From NCBI RefSeq assembly GCF_000454065.1, contig NZ_KE695650.1, positions 537,796 through 601,795 of the forward strand: DNA of 64,000 nt. The letters are read 5' to 3'. The stretch's first letter is position 1, and each line of letters begins with the position of its first letter. Source of the DNA: Brevibacillus thermoruber 423 (lineage in GTDB: Bacteria > Bacillota > Bacilli > Brevibacillales > Brevibacillaceae). This document shows positions 25,135 to 34,326 of this stretch, one piece after another. Made by a program: the position numbers and the translations under genes. Under the pieces are notes generated by a model that saw nothing but the letters and a program-made list of their open reading frames with translations, did no database searches and was not told the origin of the DNA.

Positions 25135-28029
25135 ATGAATCATTTACTCAAACGCACCGGGGTGTGGCTGCTGACGCTGCTGCTGCTGCTGAATGCGGCG
25201 GCGGTGCCGGCCTTCGCCCAAAACGCGGCGGCCGCAGCCGACCCGCTGACGGCCAACATCGACAAGCGGCTGGCCGACCTGGCCCAGGACGAGAACAGCG
25301 TCGGTCTTCACGCCGGCATCGCCGTCTACGATTTGAACGAAAAGGCGTTTCTGTACCGGCACAACGCCCAGCGAACGTACGTACCCGCATCCAACCTGAA
25401 GCTGTTCACCACGATTGCGGCGCTGGACAAACTGGGCCCCGATTACCAATGGAAGACGGAGGTGTACACGTCCGGCAGGCTGCTGCCGAGCGGCGTGCTC
25501 AACGGCGACCTGATCGTGAAAGGATACGGGGACCCCGGACTGTCTGTCGCAGACCTGCAGGGTATCGCCGCCGCCCTGAAAGAGAAGGGGCTGACCCAGG
25601 TGAACGGCGATCTGCTGGTGGACGACAGCTATTTCGATGACGTCCGCCTCGGCTCCGGCTGGATGTGGGATGACGAGCCATACGGCTACAGTGCCCAACT
25701 GAGCGCACTGGCGGTACATAAGAACAGCATCACCGTAACGGTCACGCCGGCGAAACGAGCGGGAGAGGCGCCGACGCTGACGATGGAGCCGGACACGTCC
25801 TACATCCGGCTGGTGAACAACCTGAAAACCGTCGAGGGCACCACAAGCGAGGTCAGTGTCGAGCGGCCGCGCGGCACAAATACGGTCGTCTTTTCCGGAA
25901 CAATCGGCATCCAGGCCCAACCCTACCAGGAAGACGTGACGATGGAAGACCCCGCCCTGTTTGCGGCCGAAGTGTGGAAGCGGCAGTTGGCCGCCGCCGG
26001 GATCACGCTGCGTCCCCAGGCGAAAACGGCCAAAACCACGGTCACCACGGGCGTCCCGCTCCATACGCACCTGTCCAAACCGCTGTCCGAACTGCTCGTG
26101 GAGCTGAACAAGGAGAGCGACAACTTCTACGCCGAGATGTTGTTGAAGACGCTCGGGGCCACGCAAAAAGGGGAAGGCAGCGCCAAGGCGGGCAGCGAAG
26201 TGGTCGCCGACGTGCTGAAGCGGGCCGGTGTAGACGCCGGTTATCAGCAGGTGGACGGTTCCGGCCTGTCCCGCTTCAACTGGATCACCGCCGAGCAGAT
26301 GGTCAAACTGCTCGCCTTCGTGCAGGAGCAGGAGTACCGGGATGCGCTGGAAACATCCCTGCCGATCGCCGGTGTGGACGGCACCTTGAAAAGCCGTCTG
26401 CAGGGAACGCCGGCGGAGCGGAACGTCATCGCCAAGACCGGCTCGATGGGAGGCGTGAACAGCCTGTCCGGGTATGTCACCGCCAAGAACGGCCACAAGC
26501 TGGCGTTTTCCATCCTGATCAACGGCATCTACAAATCGAAGTACGCCCGCGATCTGCAGGACCAGATCGCGATCCTGCTGGCCCAGTACCCGGAGCTGAG
26601 CGCACCGGACGGATACGAGGCGCTGGAGCCCGCCACCTACAAGCTCTCGGCGCTGTTGGACCCGATCCTCGACGGTGCCGATCAGTCCGGAATTACGGCG
26701 GGCGTGATCGTCAAGGCGCTGGACGAAACGGGGGACGATGCCGTCTGGTACGAGCGAAACGCCGACACGCTGATGACGCCGGCCTCCAACCTGAAGCTGC
26801 TGACTTCGGCTGCGAGTCTCATCCAGTTGGGGAGCGAGTATACATTCAAAACGGAGCTGTACGGGTCGGTGCCCCTGCCGAAAAACGGCGTGCTGAACGG
26901 CGATCTGTACGTCAAGGGCTACGGCGATCCCACCCTGCACACGGAGGACAGCCTGAAAGTGCTGGAAGGCGTTTCCGTCGAAGAGATCGCCGGCTGGCTG
27001 AAAGCGCAGGGCATCAAGCGGATCAACGGCAATCTCGTGCTGGACGACAGCTATTTTGATGACCAGCGGCTCGGCCTCGGCTGGGCCTGGGACGACGAGA
27101 GCTACTACTACAATCCGCTGATCGGCGCGCTGGCCCTCAACCGCGGCACGGTAATGGTAGAGTACCAGCCGGGCGCGAAAGCGGGAGCGGCGGTCCAGGT
27201 AAATCTGCTGCCCAAGACCGCGTACGTCAAGGTCATCAACGAAGCGAAAACGGTCGCGGCCGGTGAGGAAAACACCTTTGCCATCACGCGCGACCGAGGG
27301 ACGAACACGATCCGCGTCACCGGAAACCTGCCGCTGGGAACGAAAGGCGACTACGAACGGGTACCGGTGGAAGAGCCCGCCTTGTACTTCGGCACAGTCC
27401 TGCGGGAGACGCTGGAAAAGGAAGGGATCACCTTCGCCGGCAGCGGCAAGGTATCGGTCGGAACCGTTCCCGCCCAGGCGGTCAAGTGGACGGAGTTTGC
27501 GTCGCAGCCGCTTCGGGAGATCGTCTCCTATCTCAACAAGAAAAGCGACAACTTCTACGCCGAAATGCTGCTGAAAACGCTGGGCGCAGTCAAAGGCGAG
27601 GAAGGCAGCGCCGCCGCCGGAGCAACGATCGTGCGGGACACGGTCCAATCGCTTGGGGGCCCAACCAATTTCGACATGGTGGACGGCTCCGGTCTGACCC
27701 GCTACAACCTCATCTCCGCCCGCCACATCCTGTCGGTGCTGGAGGGAATGAGCAGGCAGGAGACCTTTGAGGCGTACTACGACTCCCTGCCGGTGGCCGG
27801 CGTAGACGGCACGCTGCAAAACCGGATGAAGGGAACGGCGGCCGAACAGAACGTGCGCGCCAAGACAGGCTCCATGACGGGCGTAAACAGCCTGTCCGGC
27901 TACGTGACCACCCCGGACGGCAAGAAGCTGGCGTTCTCCATCCTGCTGAACGGGTATGCGAAAGACGGCAAAACCTTTACCGACATGCAGGACCAGATCG
28001 CCATCGCGCTCGCCTCTTTTCAAGACTGA
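25135..28029 (+). CDS. Double-domain D-Ala-D-Ala carboxypeptidase/endopeptidase (PBP4-type, S13 x2)
   Basis: 964-residue exported penicillin-binding protein. A signal peptide (residues 1-28) is followed by two complete peptidase S13 domains. First domain: SxxK at Ser86-Lys89 (PASNLKLFT), SxN at Ser328-Asn330 (ESDNFYAEML), KTG at 434-436. Second domain: SxxK at Ser551-Lys554 (PASNLKLLT), SxN at Ser804-Asn806 (KSDNFYAEML), KTG at 910-912. The halves are clearly related throughout (both also contain VNGDL or INGNL with LDDSYFDD, and VNSLSGYVT). Normal S13 proteins such as B. subtilis DacC are about 490 residues with one domain. Expected to trim peptidoglycan stem peptides outside the cell. AGAAGGAGGG precedes the ATG. 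Confidence 0.93.
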   Translation: MNHLLKRTGVWLLTLLLLLNAAAVPAFAQNAAAAADPLTANIDKRLADLAQDENSVGLHAGIAVYDLNEKAFLYRHNAQRTYVPASNLKLFTTIAALDKLGPDYQWKTEVYTSGRLLPSGVLNGDLIVKGYGDPGLSVADLQGIAAALKEKGLTQVNGDLLVDDSYFDDVRLGSGWMWDDEPYGYSAQLSALAVHKNSITVTVTPAKRAGEAPTLTMEPDTSYIRLVNNLKTVEGTTSEVSVERPRGTNTVVFSGTIGIQAQPYQEDVTMEDPALFAAEVWKRQLAAAGITLRPQAKTAKTTVTTGVPLHTHLSKPLSELLVELNKESDNFYAEMLLKTLGATQKGEGSAKAGSEVVADVLKRAGVDAGYQQVDGSGLSRFNWITAEQMVKLLAFVQEQEYRDALETSLPIAGVDGTLKSRLQGTPAERNVIAKTGSMGGVNSLSGYVTAKNGHKLAFSILINGIYKSKYARDLQDQIAILLAQYPELSAPDGYEALEPATYKLSALLDPILDGADQSGITAGVIVKALDETGDDAVWYERNADTLMTPASNLKLLTSAASLIQLGSEYTFKTELYGSVPLPKNGVLNGDLYVKGYGDPTLHTEDSLKVLEGVSVEEIAGWLKAQGIKRINGNLVLDDSYFDDQRLGLGWAWDDESYYYNPLIGALALNRGTVMVEYQPGAKAGAAVQVNLLPKTAYVKVINEAKTVAAGEENTFAITRDRGTNTIRVTGNLPLGTKGDYERVPVEEPALYFGTVLRETLEKEGITFAGSGKVSVGTVPAQAVKWTEFASQPLREIVSYLNKKSDNFYAEMLLKTLGAVKGEEGSAAAGATIVRDTVQSLGGPTNFDMVDGSGLTRYNLISARHILSVLEGMSRQETFEAYYDSLPVAGVDGTLQNRMKGTAAEQNVRAKTGSMTGVNSLSGYVTTPDGKKLAFSILLNGYAKDGKTFTDMQDQIAIALASFQD

Positions 28030-28042
28030 CAGAAGAAGGTGA

Positions 28043-28092
28043 ACCCGCAAGCCGCTTGTCGGAAAGACGGCAAGTGGATTGCGGGTGTTTTC
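28043..28092 (+). terminator. Terminator after the double S13 gene
   Basis: ACCCGCAA pairs with TTGCGGGT and an inner CTTG/CAAG extends the stem; TGTTTT follows. Confidence 0.8.
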
Positions 28093-28112
28093 TATTAACG
28101 GAAAATTCACGA

Positions 28113-28142
28113 TTGTATATGGATTGAAAATTGTCGTATAAT
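28113..28142 (+). promoter_or_regulatory. Sigma-A promoter of the 5-oxoprolinase operon
   Basis: TTGTAT, 18 bases, TATAAT (28137-28142). The predicted transcript start falls just before the palindrome at 28173. Confidence 0.65.
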
Positions 28143-28172
28143 GAAAAACAAAAATAGAAAACGGAACAAAAA

Positions 28173-28187
28173 TTCCGAATATCGGAA
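28173..28187 (+). promoter_or_regulatory. Palindromic operator, IclR-type candidate
   Basis: Perfect inverted repeat TTCCGA-ATA-TCGGAA. An overlapping half-site (GGAAC...TTCC) lies immediately upstream. It sits between the promoter and the truncated IclR-like gene, the usual place for an IclR/KipR autoregulatory operator. Repressor identity is inferred. Confidence 0.65.
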
Positions 28188-28200
28188 CGGAGGGTGTGGT

Positions 28201-28365
28201 TTGTCGGAGATCAACAAAACGGTCCGCACGGCGGCGGATCTGCTTCATCTGTTTCTCGACCGCCGGCAGCTGCCGCTGTCGGAAACGGTCGAACATTCCG
28301 GTCACCCGAACACGTCCGTTCACGGTCTGGGATGGAGAAAACCGACAGGAGGGAATCGGCGATGA
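28201..28365 (+). pseudogene. Truncated IclR/KipR-like regulator (54 aa)
   Basis: TTG-started frame with GGAGGG 6 bases upstream. The first 42 residues (INKTVRTAADLLHLFLDRRQ, LPLSETVEHSGHPNTSVH) match the N-terminal winged-helix of IclR regulators up to the recognition helix. Then it departs to GLGWRKPTGGNRR and stops. The wing and the whole ligand-binding domain (about 200 residues) are missing. Its stop overlaps the pxpB start as ATGA. In B. subtilis the kip operon ends with kipR, an IclR repressor, so this is probably a KipR relic at the operon head. Whether the short product is functional is open. Confidence 0.7.
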
Positions 28366-29105
28366 AGGTACATGTGGAACCGCTGGGCGATCATGCCGTG
28401 GTCGTCCGGTTCGGGACAAGCATTGACCCGCACATCCACGGGCAGGTGAAGCAATTTTCCGCATCCCTGGAGCAGGATCCGCTGCCCGGCATGGTGGAAT
28501 ACATCCCCGCTTATGCCACCGTCACGATTTTCTATGACCCCGTCGCGGTATACGAGCGGAACAAAGGCTGGCAGCGGACGGACGGGGGAAGCCGGCCGCC
28601 GTTTTCTCCCTACGAATGGTACTGCGGGCAGATCCGCGAAAGGCTGAACAGCCTGGGAGAAGCGGCCCCCGCCAGCGGTCGGGTGGTGAAGATTCCCGTT
28701 CTCTACGGGGGCGAAGTGGGGCCCGACCTCGGAGAAGTGGCCCGCCACAACAACCTGACGGAGCAGGAAGTGATCGAAACGCATGCCTCAGGCGACTACC
28801 AGGTGTACATGATCGGGTTCGCGCCCGGATTTCCCTATATCGGGGGGATGCCGGAGAAAATCGCCACTCCCCGGAGACAGTCGCCCCGGCTGTCCATCCC
28901 CGCAGGTTCCGTCGGCATCGCCGGCAAGCAGACCGGCATCTATCCGCTGGAGACACCGGGAGGCTGGCAGATTATCGGCCGAACGCCGCTGAGGCTGTTC
29001 CGTCCGGAAGCGGATCCGCCCAGCCTGCTGCAGGCGGGGGACCGCGTCCGGTTTGTTCCCGTAACCGAAGAGGAATTTCGCGCATACGAGGAGGGATCGG
29101 CATGA
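28362..29105 (+). CDS. pxpB: 5-oxoprolinase subunit B (KipI/PxpB)
   Basis: 247-residue protein of the KipI/PxpB family, first of the three subunits of bacterial ATP-dependent 5-oxoprolinase (5-oxoproline to glutamate). Motifs IPVLYGGEVGPDLGEVA, YMIGFAPGFPYIGG, PRLSIPAGSVGIAGKQTG and YPLETPGGWQIIGRTP are the family core. In B. subtilis the same protein also inhibits the sporulation kinase KinA, of interest here since kapB is in the window. AGGAGGG precedes the ATG. Its stop overlaps the pxpC start. Confidence 0.95.
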   Translation: MKVHVEPLGDHAVVVRFGTSIDPHIHGQVKQFSASLEQDPLPGMVEYIPAYATVTIFYDPVAVYERNKGWQRTDGGSRPPFSPYEWYCGQIRERLNSLGEAAPASGRVVKIPVLYGGEVGPDLGEVARHNNLTEQEVIETHASGDYQVYMIGFAPGFPYIGGMPEKIATPRRQSPRLSIPAGSVGIAGKQTGIYPLETPGGWQIIGRTPLRLFRPEADPPSLLQAGDRVRFVPVTEEEFRAYEEGSA

Positions 29106-30106
29106 CGATGCGCGTCATCCGCCCCGGACTGCTGACGACGGTCCAGGATACAGGGCGCTACGGCTATCAAAAACACGGCGTCATCGTGAGCGGGGCCATG
29201 GACCCGTTTGCCCACCGGGCCGCCAATCTGCTGGTGGGCAACCGCGATTCGGACGCCACGCTGGAAATGACGCTGATCGGGGCCGCCCTCGAATTCACGG
29301 AGGACGCGCTGATCGCCATCTGCGGCGCCGATTTGTCGCCCACGATCGATGGCGTTCCCGTGCCGCTGTGGAAACCGGTGTGGGTAAAAAAGGGCACCGT
29401 CCTGGAGTCGGGCGGCTGCCGTTTTGGGGCTCGCAGCTACCTGGCCGTGGCTGGAGGGATACAGGTGCCGGTGGTGATGAACAGCCGATCCACCTACCTG
29501 CGGGCCGGAATCGGCGGTCATGAGGGGCGGCCGCTTCGTGCCGGAGACGTTTTGAAATCCGGTCCGCTGCCGGAGCAGTCGGCGTTGATGATCCGCCACC
29601 TGCGCACGCACGCGGAAGAGGGCGCGTTTGTCCCGGCGGAGTGGGGAATCGGACCGGAACTGCTGCCGATGTACGAATCCCAACCGGTGATTCGGGCCAT
29701 CCGCGGCAGTCAGTGGGACTGGTTTGCGGCAGACAGCCAGGAGGCGTTTTTTTCGCAGCCGTTTCGGGTCACGCCGCAATCGGACCGGATGGGCTACAGG
29801 CTGGAGGGACCTGTCTTGTCGCTCGTCCGGCAGACGGAGCTGATCTCCGAAGCCGTGTCGTTCGGCACGGTGCAGGTCCCGGCCGAGGGAAAGCCCATCG
29901 TGCTGCTGGCCGATCGACAGACGACGGGCGGCTACCCGAAAATCGCCCAGATTGCCAGTGTCGATCTGCCGCTCATCGCCCAGACCAAGCCGGGGGATGT
30001 GATCCGGTTCGTCGAAATCAGCCGGGCCGAAGCGGAAGCGCTGCTGCTGGACAGGGAGTGCAGCATTCGCCAGGCCAAGCTGGGCATTCAGTTCAAACTC
30101 GCATAG
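29102..30106 (+). CDS. pxpC: 5-oxoprolinase subunit C (KipA/PxpC)
   Basis: 334-residue biotin-carboxylase-carrier-like KipA/PxpC subunit. It begins [20 protein letters not shown] and shows [45 protein letters not shown] and the conserved end [17 protein letters not shown] with RECSIRQAK. Forms the catalytic core with PxpB. The ATG overlaps the pxpB stop (ATGA), so the two are translationally coupled. Confidence 0.95.
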   Translation: MTMRVIRPGLLTTVQDTGRYGYQKHGVIVSGAMDPFAHRAANLLVGNRDSDATLEMTLIGAALEFTEDALIAICGADLSPTIDGVPVPLWKPVWVKKGTVLESGGCRFGARSYLAVAGGIQVPVVMNSRSTYLRAGIGGHEGRPLRAGDVLKSGPLPEQSALMIRHLRTHAEEGAFVPAEWGIGPELLPMYESQPVIRAIRGSQWDWFAADSQEAFFSQPFRVTPQSDRMGYRLEGPVLSLVRQTELISEAVSFGTVQVPAEGKPIVLLADRQTTGGYPKIAQIASVDLPLIAQTKPGDVIRFVEISRAEAEALLLDRECSIRQAKLGIQFKLA

Positions 30107-30117
30107 GAGGGATTTGC

Positions 30118-30885
30118 ATGTACCGCGTGGATTTGAATTGCGACATGGGAGAGAGCTTCGGCGCCTACCGGATCGGGAACGATGAAGCGATCCTGCCGTA
30201 CATCACGTCGGCCAACATCGCCTGCGGCTTTCACGCCGGCGATCCGGGCACGATGCGCCGGACGGTGAAGCTGGCGCTGGAACACGGCGTCATGATCGGC
30301 GCCCATCCGGGCCTGCCCGATCTGCAGGGCTTCGGCCGGCGCAACATGGCCATTTCCCCGCAGGAAGCGTACGATCTGATCGTCTATCAAGTGGGAGCGC
30401 TGCAGGGGTTTGTGCAGGCGGAAGGCGGCGCGATGCAGCACGTGAAACCGCACGGCGCCCTGTACAACATGGCGGCCGCCAACCCGGAGCTGGCCCGGGC
30501 GATTGCCGAAGCCGTCTACCGGGTCAATCCGGAGCTCTACCTGGTTGGCCTCGCGGGCAGTCAGCTTGTTGTGCAGGGGGAAAAAATCGGCCTGCGGGTA
30601 AAGAGCGAGGTCTTTGCCGACCGCACCTATCAGCAGGACGGGTCGCTGACGCCGCGCAGCCAACCGGATGCGCTGATTGCCGATGACGAACAGGCGGTCT
30701 CCCAGGTGATCCGCATGGTCAAGGAAGGAAAGGTGACCACACGGCAGGGGACGGACATCGAGATTGCGGCGGAAACCGTCTGCATCCACGGCGACGGTCC
30801 GCACGCGCTGACGTTCGCCCGCAACATTCGCGCGGCGCTGGAAGCGTCCGGCATCGCGGTCAAGGCGATGAATCATCCAGCGTAG
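30118..30885 (+). CDS. pxpA: 5-oxoprolinase subunit A (LamB/YcsF, PxpA)
   Basis: 255-residue LamB/YcsF family barrel. [20 protein letters not shown] opens it; [40 protein letters not shown] and [14 protein letters not shown] are the conserved metal/active-site segments. Completes the PxpABC 5-oxoprolinase. AGGAGGG lies 6 bases before the ATG. Order here is B-C-A rather than the A-first order of B. subtilis. Confidence 0.96.
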   Translation: MYRVDLNCDMGESFGAYRIGNDEAILPYITSANIACGFHAGDPGTMRRTVKLALEHGVMIGAHPGLPDLQGFGRRNMAISPQEAYDLIVYQVGALQGFVQAEGGAMQHVKPHGALYNMAAANPELARAIAEAVYRVNPELYLVGLAGSQLVVQGEKIGLRVKSEVFADRTYQQDGSLTPRSQPDALIADDEQAVSQVIRMVKEGKVTTRQGTDIEIAAETVCIHGDGPHALTFARNIRAALEASGIAVKAMNHPA

Positions 30886-30906
30886 AGACAAACGGGGGGA
30901 TATTTC

Positions 30907-32094
30907 ATGAAAGCATCGAGAATCAGCTTGCTGTTGGGCGCCGCGTTTTTGATGGCTACGTCCGCCATCGGACCCGGCTTTCTGACGCAGACGACCGTTT
31001 TTACGCAAAAGCTGGCCGCCAGTTTTGGCTTTGTCATCCTGATGTCGATCCTGCTCGACATCGGGGCACAGATGAACGTGTGGCGCATTATCGCGGTGTC
31101 GGAAAGGCGGGCCCAGGACGTCGCCAACCTGGTCCTGCCCGGCTTGGGGTACCTCGTCGCCCTGCTGGTCGTGCTGGGCGGCCTGGCGTTCAACATCGGG
31201 AACGTCGCCGGAGCGGGTCTGGGATTGAACGTGCTGTTTGGCATGTCCGCAGAGACGGGGGCTTTGGTAAGTGCAATCATCGCCATCGGGATTTTCCTCG
31301 TGCGCGAGGCAGGCAAACTGATGGACCGATTTGCCCAGCTCATGGGCGTTGTCATGATTGCCCTGACCCTGTACGTCGCGGTCACCTCGTCGCCGCCTGT
31401 GGGTGAAGCGGTCATCAAAACCTTTGTTCCCGACACCATCGACGTACTGGCGATCGTCACCCTGGTGGGCGGCACGGTCGGGGGATACATCACGTTTGCC
31501 GGCGGCCATCGTCTCCTGGACGCGGGCATCAAGGGGGTTTCCTCCTTGCCGGAAGTGACGAAAAGCTCCGTCTCCGGCATCGCCATCGCGTCTGTCATGC
31601 GCATCATCCTGTTTCTCGCGGCGCTGGGCATTGTAGCCCAGGGGCTGCAGTTGGACCCGTCCAATCCGCCCGCGTCCGTCTTTCAGTTGGCGGCAGGGCA
31701 GGTGGGGTACAAGATCTTCGGCGTCGTCATGTGGGCCGCGGCCATCACCTCGGTCATCGGCAGCGCCTACACATCAGTCTCGTTTATTCGTACGTTCCAT
31801 GAAAAGATCGACCGTTTCCACAACTGGATCATCGTCGGCTTCATCGCCGTTTCCACGCTGGTCTTTGTGCTGGTCGGCCGTCCGGTGAAAATCCTCGTCC
31901 TGGTGGGGGCCCTGAACGGCTTGATCCTCCCGCTCACGCTCGGGGTCATGCTGATTGCCGCCTACCGCAAAAACATCGTCGGGGATTACAAGCACCCGCT
32001 GTGGATGACCATCTTCGGCCTGATCGTCACCGTCACCATGGCGGTCATGGGCGTGTACACCATGGTAAACGAACTGCCAAAACTGTTCCAATAA
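30907..32094 (+). CDS. Nramp-related transporter (YcsG-like) lacking metal motifs
   Basis: 395-residue membrane protein with about 11 membrane helices and the overall LeuT-fold of the Nramp family. The first helix keeps IGPGFLTQTT, but the metal-binding DPGN that follows in true Mn/Fe transporters is absent (VFTQKLAAS occupies that position), and the helix-6 MPHN-type motif is replaced by ITFAGGHRLLDAG. B. subtilis ycsG has the same genomic position next to ycsF. I infer a non-metal substrate, possibly 5-oxoproline or a related amino acid. GGGGGA precedes the ATG. Confidence 0.85.
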   Translation: MKASRISLLLGAAFLMATSAIGPGFLTQTTVFTQKLAASFGFVILMSILLDIGAQMNVWRIIAVSERRAQDVANLVLPGLGYLVALLVVLGGLAFNIGNVAGAGLGLNVLFGMSAETGALVSAIIAIGIFLVREAGKLMDRFAQLMGVVMIALTLYVAVTSSPPVGEAVIKTFVPDTIDVLAIVTLVGGTVGGYITFAGGHRLLDAGIKGVSSLPEVTKSSVSGIAIASVMRIILFLAALGIVAQGLQLDPSNPPASVFQLAAGQVGYKIFGVVMWAAAITSVIGSAYTSVSFIRTFHEKIDRFHNWIIVGFIAVSTLVFVLVGRPVKILVLVGALNGLILPLTLGVMLIAAYRKNIVGDYKHPLWMTIFGLIVTVTMAVMGVYTMVNELPKLFQ

Positions 32095-32111
32095 TCGGAA
32101 AGCAGGAGATG

Positions 32112-32146
32112 CCGCAGGACGCTCGCCGCGCCGCCTGCGGTGTTTT
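32112..32146 (+). terminator. Possible internal terminator within the 5-oxoprolinase operon
   Basis: CCGCAGG pairs with CCTGCGG around a 15-base GC-rich loop and is followed by TGTTTT. It lies between the transporter and the DUF1445 gene and may lower expression of the last two genes. Confidence 0.5.
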
Positions 32147-32181
32147 CTGTGCGATTCACGACCGAATGGGAGGGATTGAGA

Positions 32182-32973
32182 ATGAACGAGTTTACGTCGA
32201 TGCATCCGAAAGAGGCCCGTCTGTTGATGCGGGAGGGGCGTTGGGACAAGCCGACGGCAGGAATGGCCGCCGGATATGCGCAGGCCAACCTGGTGATTTT
32301 GCCAAAGGCGCTCGCCTTCGACTTTTTGCTGTTCTGTCAGCGCAATCCGAAGCCGTGTCCCGTGCTGGATGTGACCGAACCCGGATCACCCGTTCCGGAA
32401 CTGGTGGCTCCGGACGCCGACCTGCGCACCGATCTTCCCCGATACCGCGTGTACCGGAACGGTGAACTGACGGAGGAAGTCACCCGGATTGATCATTTGT
32501 GGCGGGAGGACATGGTCGCCTTTTTGCTGGGCTGCAGCTTTACCTTTGAGCAGGCGCTCCTGGACAGCGGCATTCCGGTTCGCCACATCGAACAAAACAG
32601 CAACGTGCCCATGTACGTGACCAATCTGGACTGTGCAAAGGCGGGTCGATTCTCCGGCCCGATGGTGGTCAGCATGCGGCCCATCCCGCACGATCAGGTG
32701 GTGCGGGCGGTACAGGTCACCTCCCGCTTTCCGGCGGTGCACGGGGCTCCCGTCCACATCGGCGACCCGCGGCAGATCGGGATTGCCGATGTAAACACGC
32801 CTGACTTTGGCGATCCCGTCCCGATTTATCCCGGCGAAGTGCCCGTCTTCTGGGCCTGCGGCGTGACGCCGCAAGCCGTGGCGATGCGCTGCAAGCCGGA
32901 GTTGATGATCACCCACGCTCCGGGTCACATGTTTATCACCGACCAGCGGGACGCGCAGTACGGGGTCCTGTAA
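32182..32973 (+). CDS. DUF1445 putative hydro-lyase (YcsI-like)
   Basis: 263-residue protein of the DUF1445/UPF0317 'putative hydro-lyase' family. Hallmarks: [71 protein letters not shown], and the C-terminal [13 protein letters not shown] and [12 protein letters not shown]. The domain also occurs in mammalian D-glutamate cyclase, which makes 5-oxo-D-proline; that connection fits a 5-oxoproline operon, but the reaction of the bacterial protein alone is not established. GGGAGGGATTG precedes the ATG. Confidence 0.9.
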   Translation: MNEFTSMHPKEARLLMREGRWDKPTAGMAAGYAQANLVILPKALAFDFLLFCQRNPKPCPVLDVTEPGSPVPELVAPDADLRTDLPRYRVYRNGELTEEVTRIDHLWREDMVAFLLGCSFTFEQALLDSGIPVRHIEQNSNVPMYVTNLDCAKAGRFSGPMVVSMRPIPHDQVVRAVQVTSRFPAVHGAPVHIGDPRQIGIADVNTPDFGDPVPIYPGEVPVFWACGVTPQAVAMRCKPELMITHAPGHMFITDQRDAQYGVL

Positions 32974-32974
32974 C

Positions 32975-34255
32975 ATGCGGCAGGCGCTGTCGACCATTCA
33001 GTGGGCCATGTTTATCCTCGCCGGCAGCGTGGTGGCTCCGCTTGCCATCGGGCAGGCGTACGGCATGACGCCGGTAGAAATCGCCGACTTTGTGCAGCGC
33101 TCGCTGTTTGTCCTGGGCGTCGTATCGGTCCTGCAGGCCCTCTGGGGACACCGTCTGCCCATCGCCGAAGGGCCCGCGGCGTTGTGGTGGGGCGTGTTTC
33201 TCCTGTTTGCTTCCCTGGCTCCCGCGATGGGACTCCATCCGCGAGACGTGCTCCCCGCCCTGGAACTGGGTCTGATCGCAAGCGGCCTTATTTTCCTCGC
33301 CGTGAGCGCGTGCGGCTGGATGGACGCGATTCGCCGGCTGTTTTCGCCGACGGTGGTCGGCACCTATTTCCTCCTGCTGGTGGCGCAGATGAGCGGACCG
33401 TTTGTCACCGGCATCCTGGGCGCAAAATCGGGCGCGATTGACGGGAAAGCGGCGGCGATTTCGCTCGCCACGCTCGCCGTGTCGCTGGTCCTTGCGAGGA
33501 GCCGACACCAACTGCTGCGCAGCTATTCGGTGCTGATCGCCATCGCGTTTGGCTGGTCCTTGTTCGTCCTGGCGGGTCTGTACCACAAAATCGAAGCCCC
33601 GGCGGAGAACTGGGTAGCCCTGCCTCATTTGCTGTCGTGGGGATGGCCGCACGTTGACGGCGGAATCATGCTTACCTCGCTCATCGTCACCGTCCTTTTG
33701 CTGAGCAACCTGATCGCCAGCATGGAAGCGGTGGAACGGGTGGTCCACCCTGCCGAGCCCGTCAGCGCCAACCGGTCCGGCCTGATCATGGGCATCAGCC
33801 AACTGCTGTCCGCCGCGTTTTCCACGATCGGCTTCGTGCCGGTTTCCTACACGGCCGGCTTTATCCTGACCACGCGGATGAAGGAAAAATGGCCGTTTTT
33901 GATGGGCAGTCTGCTGCTGGTGGCGGTCAGTTTCGTTCCGGCGGTCACGCTGTTGTTTGCCTCGATTCCCGTCTCGGTGGGGTACGCCAGCGTGTTTCTC
34001 TCGTTTGCCAACATGATTGGCATGGGCATCCGGGAGATCGCCAAAAACGGGCTGGATGAACGGCAGGGATATATCGTCGGCGTTGCGCTGATGGCCGGTG
34101 TCGGCTGCATGTTTTTGCCCGCCTCATTCCTGGCGCAGCTTCCGCCCTACATCAGTCCGCTCGTCAGCAACGGGCTGCTGATGGGCGTGCTGATCTGCAT
34201 GGCGCTGGAGCGGCTGGTCCGCTCGCAGCCTGCATTCAGCCGGGAAAGCGAATGA
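32975..34255 (+). CDS. NCS2 family permease (uracil/xanthine type)
   Basis: 426-residue membrane protein with about 12-14 helices. LAGSVVAPLAIGQAYGM at the start and the LLLSNLIASMEAVERV and ISQLLSAAFSTIGFVPVSYTAGF segments match the nucleobase/ascorbate transporter family (NCS2). It starts 1 base after the DUF1445 stop, so it is translated from the same message. Family substrates are purines or uracil; its place in the 5-oxoproline operon suggests a different or linked substrate, which cannot be read from sequence. Confidence 0.85.
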   Translation: MRQALSTIQWAMFILAGSVVAPLAIGQAYGMTPVEIADFVQRSLFVLGVVSVLQALWGHRLPIAEGPAALWWGVFLLFASLAPAMGLHPRDVLPALELGLIASGLIFLAVSACGWMDAIRRLFSPTVVGTYFLLLVAQMSGPFVTGILGAKSGAIDGKAAAISLATLAVSLVLARSRHQLLRSYSVLIAIAFGWSLFVLAGLYHKIEAPAENWVALPHLLSWGWPHVDGGIMLTSLIVTVLLLSNLIASMEAVERVVHPAEPVSANRSGLIMGISQLLSAAFSTIGFVPVSYTAGFILTTRMKEKWPFLMGSLLLVAVSFVPAVTLLFASIPVSVGYASVFLSFANMIGMGIREIAKNGLDERQGYIVGVALMAGVGCMFLPASFLAQLPPYISPLVSNGLLMGVLICMALERLVRSQPAFSRESE

Positions 34256-34326
34256 TTCTTTCCATTTTTCTGCAAACGTGGTATGATAACAGATGGAACA
34301 AATGTTCGAGTCAGGGGGAAGGGCGA

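Noticed and set aside
25144..28464. Very long open frame (about 1,100 codons) on the minus strand opposite the S13 and kip region
   Set aside because: It mirrors the GC-rich third positions of the real plus-strand gene, has no recognisable domains, and crosses a terminator and promoter of the other strand.
30907..32094. Manganese/iron transporter MntH
   Set aside because: Nramp fold is present but the DPGN and helix-6 MPHN-type metal ligands are not.
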